This document shows, in pieces, positions 29,823-38,037 of a stretch of DNA of 64,000 nt. Source of the stretch: an uncultured Enhydrobacter sp. GTDB lineage: Bacteria; Pseudomonadota; Gammaproteobacteria; Pseudomonadales; Moraxellaceae. Made by a program: the position numbers and the translations under genes. Positions within the stretch are counted from its first letter, which is position 1. Every line of letters begins with the position of its first letter. Under the pieces are notes generated by a model that did not search any database, was not told the origin of the DNA, and saw only the letters and a program-made list of their open reading frames with translations. The stretch covers positions 1 through 64,000 of the forward strand of contig CAMIOS010000011.1 in assembly GCA_946222995.1 (NCBI GenBank). Direction: 5' to 3'.

Positions 29823-31304
29823 TTATTTTTTGTGCAGCTCTTTTAAGCGTTGTTCTAATTGAGCCAGTTTTTGGTTTTGCAATTTTAGCCGTTGCTCTGC
29901 ATTGACTAAGCTTTGGTTAAGCGCGTTAACCTTACTGGCTTGTTTTGCCGTGGCTTGCCGTTTTTGTTGCACTTGGGCGACAATTTGAGAAGAGTGGCTA
30001 TTTTTAGATAGGTTTTTATCCGCAGCAACCGTACCTTGATTCGAGCCATTATTTTGACTCGGTGCAATAATTTTCATCTCAGCTTGCCGAGTTACATTTT
30101 GTTTAGTGATGGGCTTGCTAGCAGGTTTGACTTGGCGAGTGATCATGGGTTTTTTAGTGATGTTCGATGGATGTTTTGCTGTTGTCGCGCGTTGCGTTGT
30201 GGATTTTTTTGGTGTTGTTTTTTTAGTTACTGTGTGATGAGTTTGTTTTTTAATGCTATTAGCAGATTTTATTCCCAATTGAGAGGGCATAACTTTATAT
30301 TTTGGTAGCTGAAGTTCGGTATTTGCCACCAATTTTGTAGGGTCGTTGTTTTCAAACGCATTTGGGTTTGCGCTTACGATGTCTTTCATCACTTGATTGA
30401 CATCCGTTTTATTTTGTTTGGCAAGCTGATTGGCAATTGTCCAAAGATTATCATTACGCTGAATAATGTAAGTTACTGTTTCTTCAGTGCTCGTCACGTC
30501 TGCTGTATTGGCATACGTGGGCTGGCTGGCTGGTTTGGTTTTTATATGCTTCGGTATCACGGGCTGTGCCGATGGTCGATCAGCGGCAGTAACCATCGCA
30601 TTGCTAGGGGCTAAAGTTATTTGAGCATTAGGTACTTGAGCGTTAGGTGCTTGAGAATCTCCAGTAGCTGGGCGGCGAGTTTCACTAATAATCAAGGTTT
30701 TGGACGGATCTAGGCTGCCTTTAAGGGTTGGCTCACCGCTCGGGGTGATAGGCAAAGTATTGGTCGCTTGGGCTACAGGCTGACTTGCCACAGGCTCATT
30801 GACAATCACAGGGGTGGGCTCTTCAATCACTGGTAAATTTAGTGGCGTACTCGTTCCGACATTGACGGTTTTTGGCGGTGTTTGCACCAGCTCTGTATTT
30901 GATTGGGTGATAACTTGTTTTTTGGCGTCAATTGGCAATAATAAGGTTTTGGGTAATGTCTTAGTTTCGCCTTTGTTGGTGATATTTAATACGATATCCG
31001 TAAAAGGGGCATTGAGCGGCTTGGCAGAGGTGATAACAATTTGCCCACCATTACTACTGGTGGGTTGAAACTTGACATTAAGTTTAGTGTCATTTGACAA
31101 CCCCAATTGTTGATAGGCTGCCTCATTGGCTAGTTTGACCGAAAAAGTGGCAGGGTCGATATCACTGACATTGATACTGGCTTTAAGCGGTTGATTTTGT
31201 TGGGATTGTACGTACGTGTCACCGATATTGACGGCATATGCCACAATCGGTAAGGAAATGGGTAAGCCCAAAATAAGTTGGATAGAGCGTTTTTGCCAAG
31301 ACAT
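29823..31304 (-). CDS. fimV: FimV N-terminal half: secreted LysM protein with terminal coiled coil
   Basis: 493 residues. A signal peptide ends near residue 24 (PISLPIVAYA-VNIGDTYV). The FimV N-terminal domain follows (NQPLKASINVSDIDPATFSV; KLNVKFQP; PFTDIVLNI). A Pro/Thr linker leads to a LysM peptidoglycan-binding domain at about 276-332 (YIIQRNDNLWTIANQLAKQN). A basic Lys/Thr stretch comes next, and the protein ends with a heptad coiled coil (about 450-493, LNQSLVNAEQRLKLQNQKL). In Pseudomonas FimV the coiled coil is followed in the same chain by the membrane helix and the cytoplasmic part. Here it stops, so this half should be a free periplasmic protein. The next gene downstream supplies the missing part. 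Confidence 0.8.
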   Translation of the reverse strand: MSWQKRSIQLILGLPISLPIVAYAVNIGDTYVQSQQNQPLKASINVSDIDPATFSVKLANEAAYQQLGLSNDTKLNVKFQPTSSNGGQIVITSAKPLNAPFTDIVLNITNKGETKTLPKTLLLPIDAKKQVITQSNTELVQTPPKTVNVGTSTPLNLPVIEEPTPVIVNEPVASQPVAQATNTLPITPSGEPTLKGSLDPSKTLIISETRRPATGDSQAPNAQVPNAQITLAPSNAMVTAADRPSAQPVIPKHIKTKPASQPTYANTADVTSTEETVTYIIQRNDNLWTIANQLAKQNKTDVNQVMKDIVSANPNAFENNDPTKLVANTELQLPKYKVMPSQLGIKSANSIKKQTHHTVTKKTTPKKSTTQRATTAKHPSNITKKPMITRQVKPASKPITKQNVTRQAEMKIIAPSQNNGSNQGTVAADKNLSKNSHSSQIVAQVQQKRQATAKQASKVNALNQSLVNAEQRLKLQNQKLAQLEQRLKELHKK

Positions 31305-31771
31305 AACAAAATCCTTGCCGTAAAAAAGTCAACGCATAATCACCCCAATCAAAGAAAAAGGGTGCGTATTTTATGCCTAAAAACCCATATGACTATGAAT
31401 AACAATGAATAATAATGAAAGATAAATAAAAAAATTGGATAAATTTTACAACATTTTTGCACTATTAAGGGTGAATTAGATGTTAACTGCCATATAGAGC
31501 TTAAAAAATCTATTTTAATAAACATTAACGTATAAATTAATTAATCAATTTATCCAGTAATAATTCTTGCGTACTTTAAAATATTTTTACGTTACAATGT
31601 TGCGTTAAATTTGCTAAGCGTAACAATTAATGTGTGTTATAGCAAAAGTTGCAACAAAATACTAGTACCTTTGTTTTGTAGAGAATAATTCAGAGGATAA
31701 AATAATAAAAACACGCTTAGGAAGAGCGTGTTTTTGGTAAAATATATTTGGCTGATAAGTGATTGGTAAAA
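31305..31771. other. AT-rich intergenic region between fimV and asd
   Basis: About 470 bp. It must hold the minus-strand promoter for the FimV N-terminal gene, but no convincing element was found. A plus-strand TACAAT at about 31600 and an imperfect inverted repeat around GTTACAATGTTGCG / GCGTAAC lie in the middle. At the asd end there is a bidirectional terminator. No coding potential. Confidence 0.4.
31707..31735. terminator. Bidirectional terminator at the asd 3' end
   Basis: Perfect 11-bp stem AAAAACACGCT / AGCGTGTTTTT (31707-31717 and 31725-31735) with a 7-nt loop. A/T runs on both sides make it usable from either strand; it lies 37 bp past the asd stop. Confidence 0.85.
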
Positions 31772-32902
31772 TTACAATTTTCCGCGAATAATGGCTAACG
31801 TACGGCGTAAAGGTTCGGCAGCGCCCCAAAGTAGCTGGTCACCGACGGTAAAAGCTGTCAAATACTCTGCGCCGATATTCATTTTGCGTAAACGACCGAC
31901 TGCCACCTTAAGCGTGCCGGTGACAGCGACAGGGGTCAGGCGCTGCATCGATGCGGCTTTGTCATTTTCGACCACATCTAACCATTCATTGCCACTATTT
32001 TTAAGAGCAGCTTCAATTTGCGCTAATGGAATATCTTTTTTAAGCTTAATGGTCAAGCCTTGAGAGTGACAACGCATCGCCCCGATACGCACACAGATCC
32101 CGTCAATTTTGACCACGTCATCCCCTGTATTGCCCAAAATTTTATTGGTTTCGACAAAGCCTTTCCACTCTTCTTTAGATTGGCCATTTTCTAGCTGCAC
32201 ATCAATATACGGAATCAGGCTGCCCGCCAACGGTGCCCCAAAGTATTGGGTTGGAAATTCATCGCTACGTTGCATATCAGCAACTTTGCGGTCAATCTCT
32301 AAAATGGCACTGGCTGGGTCAGCAAGTTCACCTTCGACTCCGGTATGCAAATGCCCCATGCCTTTGATTAGCTCACGCATGTTATTTGCCCCCGCACCGC
32401 TAGCGGCTTGGTATGTCATGGCAGACACCCATTCTACCCAATCTCGTTTAAACAACTCGCCAATTGCCATAAGCATCAGCGATACCGTACAGTTACCACC
32501 GATAAAATCTTTTTGTCCGTTTTCAATCGCCTTATCGATGACATCGCGATTGACAGGATCAAGCACAATGATGCTGTCATCTGCCATGCGAAGCGTGCTT
32601 GCTGCATCAATCCAATACCCTGTCCAACCACTGGCTCGCAGCGGCTGATGGATAGCTTTGGTATAGTCACCGCCTTGACAAGTGATAATTACATCACAGC
32701 TTGCCAACGCCTTGATATCATTGGCATCTTCAAGCTTGCTTGGGGCAATACCATTGGGGGTAGGGGCATCGCCACCTGCATTACTGGTCGAAAAAAATAC
32801 CGGCGTAATCCCTTCAAAGTCGTTTTCTGCAATCATACGCTGCATCAACACCGAACCGACCATACCACGCCATCCAACTAGTCCCACACGAAGCTGACTC
32901 AT
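31772..32902 (-). CDS. asd: Aspartate-semialdehyde dehydrogenase
   Basis: Converts aspartyl phosphate to aspartate semialdehyde with NADPH, the shared step to lysine/diaminopimelate, threonine and methionine. It has 376 residues, the length of the gammaproteobacterial type. The NADP-binding start is [18 protein letters not shown]. The catalytic Cys lies in [13 protein letters not shown], and the His/Arg substrate region includes [17 protein letters not shown]. It appears monocistronic with its own terminator. Confidence 0.95.
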   Translation of the reverse strand: MSQLRVGLVGWRGMVGSVLMQRMIAENDFEGITPVFFSTSNAGGDAPTPNGIAPSKLEDANDIKALASCDVIITCQGGDYTKAIHQPLRASGWTGYWIDAASTLRMADDSIIVLDPVNRDVIDKAIENGQKDFIGGNCTVSLMLMAIGELFKRDWVEWVSAMTYQAASGAGANNMRELIKGMGHLHTGVEGELADPASAILEIDRKVADMQRSDEFPTQYFGAPLAGSLIPYIDVQLENGQSKEEWKGFVETNKILGNTGDDVVKIDGICVRIGAMRCHSQGLTIKLKKDIPLAQIEAALKNSGNEWLDVVENDKAASMQRLTPVAVTGTLKVAVGRLRKMNIGAEYLTAFTVGDQLLWGAAEPLRRTLAIIRGKL

Positions 32903-33121
32903 GCCCTTATCCTTCTCATTACCTTAGTTAACATAAAATTCATTGGGTTAAACTTGATCAAATTATCTTTGCCAAACGCTGATACGCTTAACAAAAATAA
33001 TCTGCTAACATGCCTTTTTTTGCAAGGTTTTGCAAGTGAAATTTTTGATCAACAAAATCCAAAAGCTTTATTGCTTAAATTTATGTCAATCATATTCCTA
33101 AATTTAGTAAGATGACAATCA

Positions 33122-33139
33122 TGTAAGAAAATGCTTACA
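33122..33139 (+). promoter_or_regulatory. GacA-type upstream activating sequence
   Basis: TGTAAG-AAAATG-CTTACA is an exact match to TGTAAG-N6-CTTACA, the palindromic box bound by the response regulator GacA upstream of rsmX/Y/Z genes in Pseudomonas. Its centre lies about 65 bp before the predicted RNA start, which is the usual distance. The box matches all 12 specified bases. Confidence 0.75.
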
Positions 33140-33160
33140 ATAATTGGCGTATTTGGCGAA

Positions 33161-33189
33161 TATTTAAGGCAAATCTAACGTCTTATAAT
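33161..33189 (+). promoter_or_regulatory. Promoter of the putative Rsm-type RNA
   Basis: A perfect -10 TATAAT (33184-33189) has only a poor -35 (TATTTA at 33161-33166, 17 bp away). A good -10 with a weak -35 is what one expects for an activator-dependent promoter. Transcription should begin near 33196. Confidence 0.6.
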
Positions 33190-33195
33190 GAAGCC

Positions 33196-33335
33196 ATCAA
33201 CACAAGGAAATAGCTAAGGAATAGCGGTGTTGAGCATACGCAGGATAGCGTAAACAGGACGTACAATAATTATAACATGACATGAAGTGCCCAACCAACC
33301 CGAGTCTTCCGCCCTAAGACTCGGGTTTCTCTTTT
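33196..33335 (+). ncRNA. Putative Gac/Rsm regulatory RNA (CsrA/RsmA-sequestering)
   Basis: Predicted transcript of about 140 nt between asd and rpe. Four GGA motifs with A before them lie at 33206, 33218, 33243 and 33257. Two sit in the loops of short perfect hairpins: GCTA-AGGAA-TAGC (33213-33225) and TACGC-AGGATA-GCGTA (33237-33252). An outer CAACAC/GTGTTG stem (33198-33203 and 33227-33232) encloses the first two. The RNA ends in a 12-bp terminator stem. With the GacA box and -10 upstream, this is the architecture of RsmY/RsmZ/CsrB RNAs, which titrate the translational repressor CsrA/RsmA. No open reading frame with a ribosome site is present. Function is inferred from architecture only. 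Confidence 0.72.
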
Positions 33336-33336
33336 C
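33297..33336 (+). terminator. Terminator of the putative Rsm-type RNA
   Basis: Perfect 12-bp stem AACCCGAGTCTT / AAGACTCGGGTT (33297-33308 and 33316-33327) with loop CCGCCCT, then TTTCTCTTTTC. No protein gene ends upstream on this strand, so the terminator itself argues for an RNA gene here. Confidence 0.88.
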
Positions 33337-33446
33337 TAAAACCTTATTCAACCATTCAACGCTGCATATGCAATTGTGCACTTATGGTTGTCTGCTTGCT
33401 TACAGTCAAATTCTATCAATTTAGCATCACTTTAACGGATAGTTTT

Positions 33447-33455
33447 TGGTAAAAT
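33447..33455 (+). promoter_or_regulatory. Extended -10 promoter upstream of rpe
   Basis: TGG-TAAAAT matches an extended -10 (TGN-TATAAT class), about 90 bp before the rpe ATG. No good -35 is seen, which extended -10 promoters can tolerate. Confidence 0.4.
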
Positions 33456-33546
33456 AGCCATGCTTTTAGTTGATTAGATTCGTTTTGTTATTTTTGTTTG
33501 CTAAAGCCCACACCATCCAAAGAATTTATCGTCCAGAGAACTTGCC

Positions 33547-34302
33547 ATGACTGATTTGCTCAATGATGTTGATGCCGTCGCGCCTTTTTGTCATACCGAT
33601 AACCATACCCCATTTTTGATAGCGCCGTCTATTTTATCCGCAGATTTTGCCCGACTGGGTGAAGAAGTCGAAAATGTGCTCAAAGCAGGGGCAGATGTGA
33701 TTCATTTTGATGTGATGGATAATCATTATGTGCCCAATCTCACCTTTGGTAGTATGATTTGTCAAGCGTTGCGAGATTATGGCATTGATGCTCCGATTGA
33801 TGTGCATTTGATGGTGTCGCCTGTTGATAGCATGATTGAGCAATTTTTGAAGGCTGGTGCAAGTGTCATTACCTTTCATCCCGAAGCCACGCAGCATGTT
33901 GATCGCTCGTTACAGCTTATCAAAGATGGCGGGGCAGAATGTGGGTTGGTATTAAATCCTGCCACGCCGTTACATTATCTGGATTATGTGATGGATAAAG
34001 TTGACCAAATTTTGTTAATGAGTGTCAATCCTGGTTTCGGTGGGCAAGCGTTTATCGAGGGAACGCTTAATAAAATCCAAGAAGTACGGCAACGCATTGT
34101 CGCTTCGGGACGCCGTATTCGCTTAGAAGTGGATGGCGGAATTAAAGCCAGCAACATTCGAGCCGTGGCAGAGGCAGGGGCGGATATGTTTGTGGCAGGT
34201 TCAGCGATTTTTAATCAACCTGATTATGCCCAAGCCATTAGCAAGATGCGAGATCAGTTAGCATTGGTAAATCGTATGCAGGCGTTAAATAGCGATAAAT
34301 AA
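33547..34302 (+). CDS. rpe: Ribulose-phosphate 3-epimerase
   Basis: Interconverts ribulose 5-phosphate and xylulose 5-phosphate in the pentose phosphate pathway. It is a TIM-barrel protein of 251 residues. The core starts at [18 protein letters not shown] (about residue 22), so about 20 extra N-terminal residues are present with no alternative start inside. Metal and catalytic residues are visible in [18 protein letters not shown] and LEVDGGI. It is the first gene after the small RNA and its transcription may continue into the small membrane genes behind it. Confidence 0.93.
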   Translation: MTDLLNDVDAVAPFCHTDNHTPFLIAPSILSADFARLGEEVENVLKAGADVIHFDVMDNHYVPNLTFGSMICQALRDYGIDAPIDVHLMVSPVDSMIEQFLKAGASVITFHPEATQHVDRSLQLIKDGGAECGLVLNPATPLHYLDYVMDKVDQILLMSVNPGFGGQAFIEGTLNKIQEVRQRIVASGRRIRLEVDGGIKASNIRAVAEAGADMFVAGSAIFNQPDYAQAISKMRDQLALVNRMQALNSDK

Positions 34303-34355
34303 CCTTACCAACAGTCAAAAATGCTATCAAAATTATGGTAAGCATGGAGAATACA

Positions 34356-34661
34356 ATGAATTCACAAACATCTGTGGTACCCAAAGGGCTTACTGTGGGG
34401 CTAATGGTCTTTGCCATGATTTTGGGTTTGGCAGGGTTTGGTTTTCGACTTGCTATCGGCGAAAAATTTGTAGATATTTTGCCCAATTTATTAATGACAA
34501 TCGGCATTTTTTGGGTGGTTATACCCAGCTTATTTGTGCTAGGCGCAAAAGTGCTAAATAAATATTCGGGTAAACCACCTATTCATGCTCGCAATGCGTT
34601 GACATTGGGGTTGTTATTTACTTGTGTGGCGATGCTATGGCTGATGTCAGCGTATTCTTAA
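34356..34661 (+). CDS. Small hypothetical three-helix membrane protein
   Basis: 101 residues from the ATG at 34356, chosen because GGAGA lies 5 nt upstream. Two earlier in-frame ATGs are less well placed. Three hydrophobic helices are apparent: GLTVGLMVFAMILGLAGF, LLMTIGIFWVVIPSLFVLGA and ALTLGLLFTCVAMLWLM. It is not recognised. The next gene encodes a protein of the same size and topology with a similar first segment (PK-G/A-L ... LGLAG), so the two may be diverged duplicates. It lies 53 bp after rpe. Confidence 0.6.
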   Translation: MNSQTSVVPKGLTVGLMVFAMILGLAGFGFRLAIGEKFVDILPNLLMTIGIFWVVIPSLFVLGAKVLNKYSGKPPIHARNALTLGLLFTCVAMLWLMSAYS

Positions 34662-34685
34662 GTCGCCGTATATTAAAAGGTTGTT

Positions 34686-35000
34686 ATGCACTTATCAAAA
34701 GATAATACTCAGGCATGGTCAATTTATCCTCAAGGCTTACCCAAAGCGTTAATCAATACGCTAATAGTAGCTTGTCTATTACTGGGCTTAGCAGGCTTGC
34801 GAGCAGGGCGCAATTTGCAGGGCGGGCTTGCGGTACTAGATAATTGGTGTTTTATGCTGCTGTGGATACCCACGGCAATTACGATTTGTGCGCTGCCATT
34901 ACGGCTCAGAGATCGCAGTTTTGAACTAAAAAAAGTCTATTATTTTGGTATGTTTGTGGCATTTTTATTTATTTTAAATAAACTGCGGTATATGCACTAA
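34686..35000 (+). CDS. Small hypothetical three-helix membrane protein
   Basis: 104 residues with hydrophobic segments at about 20-40, 50-72 and 85-98. It resembles the preceding protein in length, topology and the motif LPKAL...LLLGLAG, but overall identity looks low. AAAGGTTGTT precedes the ATG. Not recognised. It is probably cotranscribed with its neighbour, 24 bp upstream. Confidence 0.55.
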   Translation: MHLSKDNTQAWSIYPQGLPKALINTLIVACLLLGLAGLRAGRNLQGGLAVLDNWCFMLLWIPTAITICALPLRLRDRSFELKKVYYFGMFVAFLFILNKLRYMH

Positions 35001-35139
35001 GCACTAAAAATAACAAATTGATAATAAACACCAAATGCTCTTATGCCTTGAAATCCTTTAGCAACAGGCTTATATCAAGTTAAATTGGTGCAAAATTTTT
35101 GGCGCTTGATTTAAGATAAAAGAGTAAGGTAAAGGAATT

Positions 35140-35814
35140 ATGCAAGCGATGATTTTGGTGCTGTTTAGTCTTGTGTGCGTTATGCTACTGATTAAAAGTA
35201 TTATCGTATTGTGGCACAAAATGCATGCGCTTGTTGGCATCGAGGTTGGGCATCCGCAGGAAGCTTTTCTACTGCCTTATCAAAATCTTCAAGCGATTCC
35301 TATGTCAATAACGGCGCAATCCTCAATTGAACCCAAAAAATCTCGCCATCGTTATTGGCAAACGCCGTATGGCCGTATTTATCCCTTACATTGTTTAACT
35401 GGCGTCAATGCTAAACACCTTACTTTGATGCCAAAAAAAGCGATTGAGCTATTGGTTTCAATTAATGAGCGAATGGCTCAATATCTGACTTGGCACCAAC
35501 AATCACAACAATCAACAAAACAACAAGTAATCGGTGCAACGTTAACCAATTGGCTAACCGAAAAGCAATTTGTCATCGAGCGATTAATCAACCAAACCAT
35601 TCCTGAGGCGGTCAATCAATATGACCAATTAGCTCGCTTTAGTCCACAGCGGTTGTCACAACCGATACATGATGACCTGACCGCAGGTGAGGTATTAATT
35701 GCAGTTTTGCAAACGGTAGATGAGCAAATAAAGCGTGTGTTAGATGAGGTTTTTATTCAAGCGGGCTCACAGCTTGCCACTACCTATCGTTATGTTAAAA
35801 CACGTACAAGCTAA
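35140..35814 (+). CDS. Hypothetical membrane-anchored protein, paralogue of the next gene
   Basis: 224 residues. One N-terminal transmembrane helix (about 3-25) precedes a soluble part of about 195 residues. The C-terminal 90 residues share a clear pattern with the next protein: QF(V/L) ... PEAV-x2-Y-x2-L, then TA(G/H), a DEQ, L-D-x2 and RY(V/L). Good ribosome site (AAAGGAATT). The pattern is faintly like XpaC-type proteins (helical, PE...YxxL...IDxxF), but I would not assign it. The role is unknown. Confidence 0.6.
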   Translation: MQAMILVLFSLVCVMLLIKSIIVLWHKMHALVGIEVGHPQEAFLLPYQNLQAIPMSITAQSSIEPKKSRHRYWQTPYGRIYPLHCLTGVNAKHLTLMPKKAIELLVSINERMAQYLTWHQQSQQSTKQQVIGATLTNWLTEKQFVIERLINQTIPEAVNQYDQLARFSPQRLSQPIHDDLTAGEVLIAVLQTVDEQIKRVLDEVFIQAGSQLATTYRYVKTRTS

Positions 35815-35942
35815 ACATAACTGCTATATAGTGCCCTATAAAGCTACTAAAAATAAAAAGATGTTATGGAAAAAATTGTATAACATTTAGCAAATCACAA
35901 TTTAACAATAATTTAGGTCAAGACATAATTTAGGAAATTATA

Positions 35943-36578
35943 ATGGATTGGTTTGCAAACCCGCTGATTTTATACCCTTTACTGTTTGTCATGTATGTGG
36001 GATTACCCGCTTTGGCGATTTATATTTTGTACAAGATTTTTCAAACCTTTAAAACAGGACGGCAATTAGATTTTGAGAGTATGCCAAAGCTCACCCATAT
36101 TACCAGTAAAAATCTACCCGATAACCTTGTCACCAAAATAAAAGCGATTGACCAAAAAGCCCAAAAGTTGCTTGGCTATTATGACAGCAAGCAAATCAAG
36201 GACGAAGCCATCATGGGTGAAAATCAATTTTTGGTCAAAAAAATTCTCAATGAAGACTTGCCTGAAGCGGTAGCCGATTATCAGCGGTTAGACAATACGA
36301 GAGCCAACCAAATGGCGGTTGGTAGTACAGGCAAAACTGCCCATCAATTGCTTAATGAATATCTTGATACCATCGATGAGCAGTTTGATGATATGCTCGA
36401 TGCCATGTATGAACAAAATGCCCAAAAATTACTGGTCAGTAACCGCTATTTGCAATCCCGTTTTGACAATCCCAATAGCGAATTAAATTTATTGGTGCAT
36501 GACAATCAACAAGGTGAACTTGTTCCACCGCCATCTATTAATGTACCACAAGCAGAAACGGTCACCATTAAAAAATAA
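35943..36578 (+). CDS. Hypothetical membrane-anchored protein, paralogue of the previous gene
   Basis: 211 residues with one N-terminal transmembrane helix (about 9-31) and a helical cytoplasmic or periplasmic domain. It shares ENQFLVKKILNEDLPEAV, a Y-x2-L, TAHQLL and TIDEQFDDMLDAM-type spacing with the gene before it, indicating tandem duplication followed by divergence. The last 35 residues are Pro/Gln-rich and probably disordered. AGGAAATTATA precedes the ATG. It is followed by a bidirectional terminator shared with rluB. Confidence 0.6.
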   Translation: MDWFANPLILYPLLFVMYVGLPALAIYILYKIFQTFKTGRQLDFESMPKLTHITSKNLPDNLVTKIKAIDQKAQKLLGYYDSKQIKDEAIMGENQFLVKKILNEDLPEAVADYQRLDNTRANQMAVGSTGKTAHQLLNEYLDTIDEQFDDMLDAMYEQNAQKLLVSNRYLQSRFDNPNSELNLLVHDNQQGELVPPPSINVPQAETVTIKK

Positions 36579-36597
36579 TTAAAATTAGTTGGTACTA

Positions 36598-36624
36598 AAA
36601 AAGCGTGAAAATATCACGCTTTTT
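36598..36624. terminator. Bidirectional terminator between the hypothetical gene and rluB
   Basis: Perfect 11-bp stem AAAAAGCGTGA / TCACGCTTTTT (36598-36608 and 36614-36624) with a 5-nt loop. It serves two convergent genes. Confidence 0.88.
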
Positions 36625-36651
36625 GTTGGTCAGGGAATGATGAATAAAGGC

Positions 36652-37500
36652 TTAAGGTTTTCGACTGCGTTGGGTCGCTACTTTGCGCGCTTTCAATGGT
36701 TTTTTCTCATTGCGCTCTTGGCGGCGTTTGGCAATCCCATAAAGCCCCGTACCTTGACGGGGTCGGATATTGACAAGGTTTGCAAGTGTGTCAATCTCTC
36801 GTCTATCAAGCTCAAGATAGCGCCCTGTGCGAAGCTCTCGGGGCAGGCTTATTGAGCCATAGCGGGTACGTAACAAACGGCTAACCTTTAAGCCTTGCGA
36901 TTCAAATAAGCGTCTGACTTCACGGTTACGTCCTTCTTTTAGCTTAACTTGATACCATTTATTAATGCCTTCACCGCCCATCTCATTGATGTCATCAAAC
37001 TGTGCCATACCATCATCGAGCATCACGCCACGTTTAAGGTTTAGCAAAATCTCTGGTGTGACCTCACCCATCACGCGCACCGCATATTCCCGTTCGATTT
37101 CATTCGATGGGTGCATCAATCGATGCGCCAATTCGCCGTCATTGGTAAACAGTAGTAAACCTGTCGAGTTAATATCGAGTCTACCAACCATTACCCAGCG
37201 GTCATGGGATAGGGGCGGCAAGCGTTCAAACACGGTGGGACGACCTTCGGGGTCGTGACTTGAACAAATTTCGCCTTCGGGTTTGTAATACATGAGGACA
37301 CGGCGGCGTTTTTCATTTTCGGCGGTGTAGCGAAGTAGGCGACCATCAACACGGATTTCATCGCCTTGTCCCACACGATCGCCAATCGTTGCTACCGTAC
37401 CATTGACACTGACGCGCCCTTCGCTAATCACGGTTTCCATTTGGCGGCGTGAGCCTAGCCCTAAGCGAGCAAGGGCTTTTTGCAGTTTTTCGTCTTTCAT
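36652..37500 (-). CDS. rluB: 23S rRNA pseudouridine synthase RluB
   Basis: Makes a pseudouridine in 23S rRNA (position 2605 in E. coli). The 282 residues comprise an N-terminal S4 RNA-binding domain (MKDEKLQKALARLGLGSRRQ) and the catalytic domain with the nucleophilic Asp in GRLDINSTGLLLFTNDGE. The C-terminal tail of about 30 residues is basic (KRRQERNEKKPLKARK), likely an RNA contact. The RsuA/RluB/RluE/RluF families are similar; placement near scpAB favours RluB, as in many gammaproteobacteria. Confidence 0.9.
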   Translation of the reverse strand: MKDEKLQKALARLGLGSRRQMETVISEGRVSVNGTVATIGDRVGQGDEIRVDGRLLRYTAENEKRRRVLMYYKPEGEICSSHDPEGRPTVFERLPPLSHDRWVMVGRLDINSTGLLLFTNDGELAHRLMHPSNEIEREYAVRVMGEVTPEILLNLKRGVMLDDGMAQFDDINEMGGEGINKWYQVKLKEGRNREVRRLFESQGLKVSRLLRTRYGSISLPRELRTGRYLELDRREIDTLANLVNIRPRQGTGLYGIAKRRQERNEKKPLKARKVATQRSRKP

Positions 37501-37614
37501 AACTATCCTTTAATAGGCGGTAACATTTCTCAATGTGAAAAAATTTTTTGTCAATTGCTGGGTGTATTGTAGGCAAATCCTTGCCAAAAAGCCACCGTTA
37601 ATGGGTGAAAGGGA

Positions 37615-37815
37615 CTAAAAATGCGATTCAAGCAACTCTGCCAAGTCATCATACAAATTTTCAATCAATGCCAATTTATCAGCCGTTGATAAAGGCTTAT
37701 CAAGCGTGGCGAGCATGTCATTTAGCTGTTGCAATACTTGGGATAAAACAGGCTGCAATTGCTGCGCTTGAGCGGTTAAATCGCCTTTTTGCATCGCTTG
37801 TAGCTTTTGGGGCAA
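37615..37815 (-). pseudogene. C-terminal remnant of an unknown helical protein
   Basis: A 66-codon frame ending in NLYDDLAELLESHF that starts only at a TTG. It stays open about 11 codons further back, to a stop at 37849, without any start codon or ribosome site. The sequence is helical, Gln/Leu-rich and looks like the end of a longer protein. The upstream part has been replaced by a DUF805 fragment read on the other strand. It could still be a tiny gene, but a remnant is more likely. Confidence 0.4.
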
Positions 37816-37830
37816 TTGATACGCTAGTAA

Positions 37831-38037
37831 ATGGTTTTTTATATATTTTTTATCATGGCTTATATGGTTGCAGGCCTCATTGATAGTATCATCGGAGCAA
37901 ATGGTATTTTAGCCGGACTGATTTCTTTAGCCTTCATTATACCGAATTTAGCGGTTACGGCTAGACGGTTACATGATATTAATAAATCAGGTTGGTGGCA
38001 ATTCAACTTCCCCAAGCTTAAGCATTTGTTAAGTTAG
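37831..38037 (+). pseudogene. DUF805-family membrane protein fragment
   Basis: 68 codons. They include LISLAFIIPNLAVTARRLHD and INKSGWW, the hallmark C-terminal segment of DUF805 inner-membrane proteins (P-x-LAV-x2-RRLHD-x3-SGWW). The N-terminal third of the family is missing, because a stop sits just before the ATG, and after SGWWQ the reading drifts into FNFPKLKHLLS and overlaps the end of scpB. It is truncated at both ends and almost certainly non-functional. Confidence 0.6.

Noticed and set aside
31560..31740. Plus-strand small RNA between fimV and asd
   Set aside because: There is a TACAAT and a terminator, but the -35 spacing is wrong and the terminator is explained by asd. No structured core was seen.
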